The notes below the pieces were generated by a model. The model saw only the letters and a list, made by a program, of their open reading frames with translations. It searched no databases and was not told the DNA's origin. The translations under genes were made by a program, and so were the position numbers. Positions 34,869-41,906 of a stretch of DNA of 64,000 nt are shown here, one piece after another (the first letter of the stretch is position 1; each line of letters opens with the position of its first letter). Source of the stretch: Rhizorhabdus phycosphaerae. Lineage in GTDB: Bacteria; Pseudomonadota; Alphaproteobacteria; Sphingomonadales; Sphingomonadaceae. The DNA lies in assembly GCF_011044255.1 (NCBI RefSeq), contig NZ_CP049107.1, forward strand, positions 558,001-622,000, given 5' to 3'.

Positions 34869-35341
34869 TTTGCGGGCTTGGCGGGCGCGGGTCCGCCTGA
34901 GTTCTGAGGCTTGGCCGGGTTGACGAGCGCCTGCACCAGCGCCGCCCTGTCCCCTTCGGGCAAGGCCCTGAGCAGAGACAGGAGACGGTCATTCTGGCGG
35001 GTGCGAAGCTCGCTCTGCAAAAGCTCTTCCTTGCGAACGATCGCCTCCAGCTTGTCGACATCAATCGACGCGGCGCCGACGACGTCGAGCTTCTGCTGCT
35101 TGAGCTGACCCAACTCGGTCTGAATCTGCCCGGTGCGCGGATCGGCTTCGCCGAACACGCGCGCCGCGATGGTGCGTCCCTCGGGCGACAGCGAGATCTT
35201 CCTCGAGCCGGGGACCAGCGGCAACGGGGCCGCGGCCGGGGCCCTCGGCGCCGTCGCCTCGGCCGGCTTCGGCTTGGCGGGGACTGCCGCTTGCCCGATC
35301 GCGGGCAGCAACATCGTCAGCAGCAGGAGACCATGCTTCAT
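34865..35341 (-). CDS. Small exported protein of unknown function with a coiled-coil stretch
   Basis: This 158-aa protein has a signal peptide (MKHGLLLLTMLLPAIGQAAV), a Pro/Ala-rich linker, and a helical segment from QIQTELGQLKQQKLDVVGAA to EGDRAALVQALVNPAK. The helical part recalls CpxP/Spy-like periplasmic proteins but the LTxxQ motif is absent. It overlaps phr by four bases. ATG 35341 was chosen; GTG 35347 is an alternative. Confidence 0.7.
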   Translation of the reverse strand: MKHGLLLLTMLLPAIGQAAVPAKPKPAEATAPRAPAAAPLPLVPGSRKISLSPEGRTIAARVFGEADPRTGQIQTELGQLKQQKLDVVGAASIDVDKLEAIVRKEELLQSELRTRQNDRLLSLLRALPEGDRAALVQALVNPAKPQNSGGPAPAKPAN

Positions 35342-35362
35342 CACCACCTCATATGCAGAGTA

Positions 35363-35983
35363 TCAGCCGAGCCCCATCAGGCTCAGCACTTCCTTACGGC
35401 TGCGGTCATCTTCACGGAAGACGCCCATCATCCGGCTCGTCGTCATCCCGACGCCCGGTGTGCGGACGCCGCGCGCAGTCATGCAGGCATGGCTGGCCTG
35501 GATGACCACCGCGACCCCGGCAGGTTCCAGATGGTGCCAGATGCAGTCCGCCACCTCGGCCGTGAGCCTTTCCTGGATCTGCAGCCGACGCGCGAAGCCC
35601 TGCAGCACGCGCGCGAGCTTGGAGATGCCGACCACCCGGTTACGCGGCAGATAGGCGATATGGGCGTGCCCAATGATCGGCGCCATATGATGTTCGCAAT
35701 GCGACTGGAACGGAATGTCCTTCAGCAGGACGATTTCGTCATAGCCCCCGACCTCCTCGAAGGTGCGGCTGAGATGCAGCGAAGGATCTTCTTCATAGCC
35801 CTTGCAATATTCCCGCCATGCCCGACCCACGCGAGCGGGCGTATCGAGCAAGCCTTCCCGGTCGGGGTCGTCGCCGGCCCAGCGGATCAGCGTACGAATC
35901 GCCTCCTGAACATCCTGCGGGACTTCCAGCTTTTGCGGCAATGCGTTGCCATCTGCCGCCCCATGGTCACGAATATCAGACAT
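35363..35983 (-). CDS. folE: GTP cyclohydrolase I
   Basis: This 206-aa enzyme makes dihydroneopterin triphosphate for folate synthesis. The zinc ligands lie in FQSHCEHHMAPIIGHAHIAY, with Cys, His and a later Cys in QASHACMTARGV. LPRNRVVGISKLARVLQGFA is the conserved core. ATG 35983 fits the family; the frame extends four codons further. Confidence 0.96.
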   Translation of the reverse strand: MSDIRDHGAADGNALPQKLEVPQDVQEAIRTLIRWAGDDPDREGLLDTPARVGRAWREYCKGYEEDPSLHLSRTFEEVGGYDEIVLLKDIPFQSHCEHHMAPIIGHAHIAYLPRNRVVGISKLARVLQGFARRLQIQERLTAEVADCIWHHLEPAGVAVVIQASHACMTARGVRTPGVGMTTSRMMGVFREDDRSRKEVLSLMGLG

Positions 35984-36046
35984 CCACCATCCCATCTTGT
36001 TCGTTTGCGGACCGAATAGCCCATGGTCCGTACGAATGTAAGCATA

Positions 36047-36622
36047 TTAGCGTGGCCACATCCGTCGAAATTCGGGATGACCGTCTATGAACTGATGCTT
36101 CAATGCGCCTGCAATGTGCAGGATCAACAGGATAATCAACGCATAACCGCCAATTTCGTGCATCTCGCCGAGCAGGGAGTGGAGGCGCTCCTTCTGCGCG
36201 TCGGGAAGCGTCATGATGAAGGACAGTCGCGGCCATTCGAACAGCCCGAACAACTTCATCGGGACTTCGGGTGCCGCCTTCCAGGCGCTGTCGTGCATCC
36301 AGCCCGTCAGCGGCATGAACAGCATGATCGCATAGAGCCCGAAATGGGCGACATGCGCCAGGCCCCGTTCCCACGTCGCCATGCCCGCTGAAAAAGGCGG
36401 CGGCATATGGCCCAGACGCCACAGTATCCGCAGGAGAACGAGGCCAAGCACCGTGATCCCCAGCGACTTGTGCGTATCGATCGCGAAACGGATATCCGCC
36501 TCCGGCAGCTTCTCCGCGAAGAGGCCCAGGACGAGGTTGCCGATCATGAGCACCGCAATCAGCCAATGGGCTACGATCGCCGGCGTCGTATAGCGGCCCG
36601 CAAGCCCCGGTTCATCCGCCAT
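36047..36622 (-). CDS. Cytochrome b561 family protein
   Basis: This 191-aa protein has four hydrophobic helices. Haem-ligand His residues are in VAHWLIAVLMIGNLVLGLF, DTHKSLGITVLGLVLLRILW, LAHVAHFGLYAIMLFMPLTG and MHEIGGYALIILLILHIAG. This is the YodB/CybB-like bacterial b561 group, which passes electrons from the quinone pool or removes superoxide. Monocistronic. Confidence 0.9.
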   Translation of the reverse strand: MADEPGLAGRYTTPAIVAHWLIAVLMIGNLVLGLFAEKLPEADIRFAIDTHKSLGITVLGLVLLRILWRLGHMPPPFSAGMATWERGLAHVAHFGLYAIMLFMPLTGWMHDSAWKAAPEVPMKLFGLFEWPRLSFIMTLPDAQKERLHSLLGEMHEIGGYALIILLILHIAGALKHQFIDGHPEFRRMWPR

Positions 36623-36733
36623 CGATCATGCTCCCAAGTTCGTATTGCACCGCAGAAACGCGACGCCCATAGGGCTCGCAACCTGTCTGTCGGTGCATAT
36701 CGACCCTATGTCGTTTCGGAAACAACCCCGCGC

Positions 36734-38182
36734 ATGAAAACTGCCGACACGCTGCGAAACCGCTTTCTCGCCTTTTCCCCGCGACTGAACCGCCGCCCCG
36801 TGACGCCGGCCAGCGTCGCGCTTCATGGCGGCGCCCTGCTGCTACTGGTCTTGCTGACGACCCAGGCCTGGCACCAGTCAGGCGTGCTCGCCTGGTCGGT
36901 CGGGCTTGCCTATCTCGGCTATGACACTCTTCTGCTGATGTTCGTCGGCTCGCGGATCGCGCCGCTTCGCCATCTCCGGCCAACGGGCTCGCCGCAAGGC
37001 AAGGCACCCGACCTCGCGGTCCTGGTTGCCGCCCATAATGAAGCGGCGGTGCTGGAGACGACCGTTCACGCCTTGCTGCGCCAGTCATCGCCCCCCGACC
37101 AGATCTGGATCGTCGACGACGGTTCGTCCGACGACACCGCAGAACGAATGCGGGCCAGTTTCGGTTATCAGCATGTCTCGATCGGAGACGTCGCCCAGTC
37201 GCCTCGCGTGCCGCAGCTCCGCTGGATCCGCCTTCCCCACGGCGGCAAGGCCCGGGCCCTCAATGCCGCGTTGGAACGGGTCGAATGCGAGATCGTGCTG
37301 ACGGTCGATGCCGACACTCTGCTCGCTCCCGATGCGATCGAGGCTATGCGGACGGCCTTCCACCGCGAACCGGCGCTGGTCGCCGCGACCGGGCTGCTGC
37401 GGCCGATATGCGATCGCAGCCTGTCCGGCCGGCTGTTCGAATGGTTCCAGACCTATGAATATGTCCGCAATTTCATATCGCGCTTCGCCTGGATGCGGGT
37501 CGACGGGCTCCTGCTCATATCCGGCGCCTTCGCTGGCTTCCGCCGCGACGCCGTCGTCGCGGTGGGCGGTTTCGATCCGGATTGCCTGGTGGAGGATTAT
37601 GAACTGATCCACCGGCTGCACCGCTGGTCGGTGGATCACGATCTCGGTTGGAAGATCCGCGTGCTGGGAGAAGCTCTTGCCAGTACCGACGCCCCGGGGA
37701 CGATCGGTACTTTTCTGCGGCAACGCCGCCGCTGGTTCGGCGGCTTTCTTCAGACGCAATATTGGAACCGCGACATGGTGGGCAATGCCCGCTTCGGACG
37801 GCTCGGAACGATGATGCTGCCGGTCAAGGCGCTCGACACGGTGCAGCCACTCTACGGCCTCGTCGCTTTCGCCTTGCTCGCCAAATTCCTGATCGCAGGC
37901 AGGCTGCCGGTGGTCGGGCCGATTTTGATCGCCATGCTCGCGAAGATCATCATCGACCTCGGCTTTCATCTCTGGTCGATCGCGCTCTATCGGCGTTGGT
38001 CGGGCGGCATGCTGCCCGAGGGCTGGAGCCGCGTCCTCCTCGCTTCCTTCATCGAGCCGTTCAGCTTCCAGCTGCTGCGCCATCTGGGCGCCGCCTGGGG
38101 CTGGATCGCCTTTCTGGGCCGCAGTTCGACCTGGGGATCGGCCAGGCGCGGCGGAATATTGGCACGCGCGCCGGCCGAATAG
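36734..38182 (+). CDS. Glycosyltransferase family 2, processive (cellulose/hyaluronan-synthase-like) membrane enzyme
   Basis: This 482-aa protein has two N-terminal helices (about 26-41, 50-71). A GT2 domain with LAVLVAAHNEAAVLETTVHA, the DxD site VDADTLL at 192-194, EDYEL near 286 and the QRRRW motif near 332 follows, then C-terminal helices. These are the signatures of processive synthases that extrude the chain through their own channel. The polysaccharide is unknown; no PilZ domain is fused and no other polysaccharide genes adjoin. Confidence 0.9.
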   Translation: MKTADTLRNRFLAFSPRLNRRPVTPASVALHGGALLLLVLLTTQAWHQSGVLAWSVGLAYLGYDTLLLMFVGSRIAPLRHLRPTGSPQGKAPDLAVLVAAHNEAAVLETTVHALLRQSSPPDQIWIVDDGSSDDTAERMRASFGYQHVSIGDVAQSPRVPQLRWIRLPHGGKARALNAALERVECEIVLTVDADTLLAPDAIEAMRTAFHREPALVAATGLLRPICDRSLSGRLFEWFQTYEYVRNFISRFAWMRVDGLLLISGAFAGFRRDAVVAVGGFDPDCLVEDYELIHRLHRWSVDHDLGWKIRVLGEALASTDAPGTIGTFLRQRRRWFGGFLQTQYWNRDMVGNARFGRLGTMMLPVKALDTVQPLYGLVAFALLAKFLIAGRLPVVGPILIAMLAKIIIDLGFHLWSIALYRRWSGGMLPEGWSRVLLASFIEPFSFQLLRHLGAAWGWIAFLGRSSTWGSARRGGILARAPAE

Positions 38183-38197
38183 GCCGGCGACGCCGGA

Positions 38198-39067
38198 TCA
38201 GGCAGCCGCGGCGCCGGGCTCCGCGGCCTCATGCTCCTCCGCAAGCGCCTGGACGAGCGGCTGAAGCCGACGGTCGAAGCGGGCAAGCACGTCGGGTGCG
38301 CCGACCTGCGCGTGATGGGTGACGAATCCCTCGCCATTCCAAAGATGAAGGGCGACGCCTGGATGTTCAGCGACGATCATCGGCCGCTCGTCGGGACAGG
38401 CCGGATCGATCGGCGCCATTTCCAGCGCGACCTGCGGCGCGGTCGACGGAGCGACCGCCAGCATGCGGCCATGCCACTGGGTCGTGATCGAACGATGGAT
38501 ATGCCCCGTTATCATCGTGACGTTGGGCCGATCGCCGATCGCCTTGTCCAGCATCACGACCCAGGGTTCGGTTGGGTGGGCCGTCATCCAGGGAATGCCC
38601 GTCTCGATCGGCGGATGGTGCAGGACGATCAGGACAGGCAGTCCGGGGACCTCGGCGAGGCGTGCCTTCAACCACGCCGAACGACGATGGCAGAAGGCCC
38701 CGCCATGGTGGCCTGGGTCGAGAGTGTCGAGGACGATGATGCGGACGCCCGGCTCGTCGATCACATATTGGACGAACCCGTCCTGCATCGGAAGGTCGGG
38801 AAACACTTCGCGCATTGCGGCGCGATCATCATGGTTGCCTGTGCAGAGGTGAACCGGGAAAGCGCAGCTGGCGATCAGATCGCGCAGCCGCTCATAGCTT
38901 TCGCGGTCGCCATGGTCGGTCAGATCACCGGTCAGGAACAAACGGTCGGGCGGCAGGGCGAGGCCCTTCACATAGTCTATCGCTGCCGCGACACGCCGGA
39001 AGTTCAACTCGTCCGGGTTGTTCTTCTCAAACCCGATGTGCAAGTCGGTCAATTGCGCGAACAGCAT
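38198..39067 (-). CDS. CpdA-like metallophosphoesterase (possible 3',5'-cyclic-nucleotide phosphodiesterase)
   Basis: This 289-aa class III phosphodiesterase has the metal-binding series FAQLTDLHIGF (Asp 8, His 10), LTGDLTDHGD, TGNHDDR, VLHHPP and GHIHRS. Members hydrolyse cAMP or glycerophosphodiesters. It lies 126 bp downstream of the gene cluster encoding a cyclic-nucleotide-binding redox protein and on the same strand. A role in lowering the ligand of that protein is an attractive but unproven idea. ATG 39067 fits the family start; an earlier in-frame Met exists. Confidence 0.85.
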   Translation of the reverse strand: MLFAQLTDLHIGFEKNNPDELNFRRVAAAIDYVKGLALPPDRLFLTGDLTDHGDRESYERLRDLIASCAFPVHLCTGNHDDRAAMREVFPDLPMQDGFVQYVIDEPGVRIIVLDTLDPGHHGGAFCHRRSAWLKARLAEVPGLPVLIVLHHPPIETGIPWMTAHPTEPWVVMLDKAIGDRPNVTMITGHIHRSITTQWHGRMLAVAPSTAPQVALEMAPIDPACPDERPMIVAEHPGVALHLWNGEGFVTHHAQVGAPDVLARFDRRLQPLVQALAEEHEAAEPGAAAA

Positions 39068-39193
39068 GAAAGCACCCTCTACTCCGCCGAAAAACCCTCG
39101 GCCCAACTCAAACGCCGCTGAAGGTCACCACGACCAGCGAACGGCCGCTGTGATCTCCTACACAGCCGATCGTAAAAGAGGGTAAAGCTCCGT

Positions 39194-41017
39194 TCAGACT
39201 CCCGTTCCCGCGCGCTTGAGCGCCTTTTCCTCGATATGCTCCGCAGCCTTACCCCGTTCGCGGCTCTTGCGGACAGCGGAGGGGGCGAATTCGGTCCGAT
39301 GATAATCGTGGCACAGCGCACAGGAGGATGGCACTTCCTTATGGGCATCCTGGCTGCCGTGGCATTCCTGGCAGGTGGACAGCTTAGGCAGGTTCACGTC
39401 GTTCGCCGACCGTGACAGGTTCACAGCATGGCAGCTGGTGCAGCTCTCGGTCTCGTGCGCCGAATGGTCGAACCAGCCCTTCTTCAGATAGCGGCTCGTC
39501 AACTTCACCGGAGCGACCGCGAAGGGGGTCGCCCGGTTGCCCGTCTCGCGGATCACGTGACAGTCGAAGCAGGCCCCGCCCTTGGAGAAGACCGACCGGA
39601 TCGCCTGATCCGCAGTGCCCACATGCAACGCGCTGGTCGGCGCGACATTGACGCGCTGCGCGGACGCGGTGAAGTCGCCGGGACGCCTGCGCTCCATGCC
39701 CGTGAGCGTCGGAGCGCGGGGAGCACCGCCGCGATAGAAGGCGCGAATATCGGCGATCACCTGCGCGGGATCGCCATGGCGCAGCGTACGGACGGTATCG
39801 CCGACCCGGTCGAAGGCGAGCGAGTGGCATGCGCCGCAAGCGGGCTCCATATCGACGGCCGCAAAGCTGGCCCCGGTCGCGTCGCGAACGTGACAGCTGG
39901 CGCAGTCCAGCGGTGCTCCATAGCCTTCGGCCTTGCCCAGTGTCTTCGCCATCTGCGCGACGCCGTTGGACTTCGAAAGGTGGATGTCGTGCGGGAATTT
40001 CAGCCCGTTATATTCCTTCGGATTCTGGTCGAGCGACACGCGGCTGAACATCGGTAGGCCGTTCGGGCCGATCGACCGGACCGTCGGCGCGAACTGCGGA
40101 TGATGCTCGTCGAAATCGGACGCATCCTTCAGCGCCGTCTTGATCCGGCTGCTCATCCCATCATGGCAGGTCGTGCAGAAGCGCTCGTCGGTCACCGGCA
40201 TGGCGGTCTCGCCCTGATGCTCGGTATGGCATTCGACGCAACGGCCGGGCTTGATCCCGAAAAAGCCCCCGACGAACTGCTTGGTTCCCGTCACGATGCC
40301 GACCGGGCCCTTGGCGCCGCTCAACTTGGCCGGGTCGCCATGATCGTGGACCGTGGTGTGGCAAGCGATGCAGGCGCTGTCGCGGACCGACTCGCCCGGC
40401 TTGACGTGGCAGGCCTGGCAATTGTTCTCGAGCGGTTTGTGGGCGCGGGAGAGCTTTCCGGAAGTCCAGAACTCATCGGCATGGAACGCGACCTTGCGGG
40501 TCGCGTCGGTTGGCTGGGTGTTGATCGACGTCAGCGGCCAGATGAGAAACAGCGCGAGAACCAGCAACGCGCCGGCCCAGGCGAGCGCGCGCTTTCCCGG
40601 GAGAACGGCAGCGAGCGAGAAGACTCGTGCCTCCTCCTTCTCTTCGGAGGCGTTGGAGATCGCGCCTACGCGCTCGACGGTCACGATGACCAGGCCCTGT
40701 TCCTCGCCCTCGCCCGGCTCGATCGTCAGCGAATGGCTGCCGATCCGGACATTGGCGCCAGGCGATACAGCGAAGCGCTGATGCTCGGTCGACCTGCCGT
40801 CGACGACGAAGGGCATCCCGGCCGTCGCCGCGACCTCGATCATCCCCCCGGACACGAGGCGAATCACGGCGTGATTCAAAACGACCGCCAGATCGGGCAG
40901 GTGAATGTCGCTGGAAGGACTGCGGCCGATGCTCAGCTCGGCCTGGTCGAATCTCTTGGGCCGGACAATGTCACGCCCGTCGGCGGTGCGCGCTACCGTG
41001 CGAACGATGAAGCTCAT
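39194..41017 (-). CDS. FHA-domain, membrane-anchored decahaem cytochrome c
   Basis: This 607-aa protein combines an N-terminal FHA domain (LSIGRSPSSDIHLPDLAVVL, about 25-112) with a linker, one membrane helix (about 142-163, GKRALAWAGALLVLALFLIW), and a C-terminal part holding ten CXXCH motifs. Their Cys/His positions are 200/204, 216/220, 260/264, 281/285, 372/376, 394/398, 483/487, 526/530, 549/553 and 566/570. Additional His residues (HHPQ, HDIH, FDHSAHE) could be distal haem ligands. The FHA loop has VVLNHA where binding FHA domains have VSRxHA, so phosphothreonine binding may be lost. The predicted topology is FHA in the cytoplasm and haems in the periplasm. It is the last gene of a three-gene leftward operon, 10 bases after the cytochrome b-like gene. 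Confidence 0.9.
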   Translation of the reverse strand: MSFIVRTVARTADGRDIVRPKRFDQAELSIGRSPSSDIHLPDLAVVLNHAVIRLVSGGMIEVAATAGMPFVVDGRSTEHQRFAVSPGANVRIGSHSLTIEPGEGEEQGLVIVTVERVGAISNASEEKEEARVFSLAAVLPGKRALAWAGALLVLALFLIWPLTSINTQPTDATRKVAFHADEFWTSGKLSRAHKPLENNCQACHVKPGESVRDSACIACHTTVHDHGDPAKLSGAKGPVGIVTGTKQFVGGFFGIKPGRCVECHTEHQGETAMPVTDERFCTTCHDGMSSRIKTALKDASDFDEHHPQFAPTVRSIGPNGLPMFSRVSLDQNPKEYNGLKFPHDIHLSKSNGVAQMAKTLGKAEGYGAPLDCASCHVRDATGASFAAVDMEPACGACHSLAFDRVGDTVRTLRHGDPAQVIADIRAFYRGGAPRAPTLTGMERRRPGDFTASAQRVNVAPTSALHVGTADQAIRSVFSKGGACFDCHVIRETGNRATPFAVAPVKLTSRYLKKGWFDHSAHETESCTSCHAVNLSRSANDVNLPKLSTCQECHGSQDAHKEVPSSCALCHDYHRTEFAPSAVRKSRERGKAAEHIEEKALKRAGTGV

Positions 41018-41027
41018 CTGCGCGATC

Positions 41028-41906
41028 TCACCAGTAATAGAAGACGGAAACGATGTGGACGAGCAACGCCGCGATCAGGGCGAAGGTCAACGGCACGTGC
41101 ACATAGAGCCAGATTTCGAGCAACGCCTTGTAGCGCAGATGCTTGCGGATGCGCGATAGCGACGACTTCTTCCGCTCGAGCAATATCTCCACATGGTCGA
41201 GCGGATCCGCAGCGGCTTCCTGCCGCCCCTTGTGCTCGCGCACCGCCGCAAGTGCCGCGCGCGTTCCGCACCGTCCATAGCGCCCCGTCAACCGGGCGAC
41301 GAGGCCGCCACCGAAGGGATCGTCCTCAAGCGCCATGCGTACGATCGCAGCGCCTTCCGCATCGAGCGGCTGGGCAGCTTCGTTCAACTGGCGGTCGATC
41401 ATCCGCAGATTGTCGAGCATCTGGATCTGGGTCGTCTCGCCGCGGTTCGCGGAGAGCGCCTGCGGCAGTGTAGCGTAGGCTGCGATGCCGAACACGCCCG
41501 AGGCGATAACCAGCAGCATCAGCACATAGGCCAGCGTATGGACGTTCCAGCCGAAGTCGAAGCCTGTGTGCAGCGTGCCGATGAAGATGAGCGCCAGTCC
41601 GAGATAGACATGCGCCGAGGTCCAGGCCTTCAGCGACCAGCGGCCGGGCGTGATCGCGCGCTTGCGAACACCGAGCATCGACAGCCACAGGATCAAGGCG
41701 ACGCCGGCCGTACCAGTTACATAGCCGTAGATGCTGCCGCCGTTCGGCTTGGGCTGAACGTCGTTGATCGCGTAGACGAACAGGCACAGAAGGCTGATCG
41801 CCGCTGCGATCTTCAGCCACTTGTAGCGCTGAAATCGAAGAAAGCCCTCATGATCCGAGGCGCGCTCGCGACCCGAGGTCGCCTGACGAAGAGGCTTGCT
41901 CGCCAT
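41028..41906 (-). CDS. Five-helix membrane protein, candidate dihaem cytochrome b
   Basis: This 292-aa protein has hydrophobic segments at about 31-48, 62-79, 94-112, 122-143 and 264-288. His 99 and His 113 lie on helix 3 and His 270 and His 284 on helix 5. In both pairs the separation is 14 residues, which is the geometry of two stacked haems b held between two helices. A cytoplasmic loop of about 115 residues sits between helices 4 and 5. It overlaps the upstream reductase stop by one base and lies 10 bases before the decahaem gene. It is a plausible membrane electron conduit between the two. No database family could be named. Confidence 0.82.
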   Translation of the reverse strand: MASKPLRQATSGRERASDHEGFLRFQRYKWLKIAAAISLLCLFVYAINDVQPKPNGGSIYGYVTGTAGVALILWLSMLGVRKRAITPGRWSLKAWTSAHVYLGLALIFIGTLHTGFDFGWNVHTLAYVLMLLVIASGVFGIAAYATLPQALSANRGETTQIQMLDNLRMIDRQLNEAAQPLDAEGAAIVRMALEDDPFGGGLVARLTGRYGRCGTRAALAAVREHKGRQEAAADPLDHVEILLERKKSSLSRIRKHLRYKALLEIWLYVHVPLTFALIAALLVHIVSVFYYW

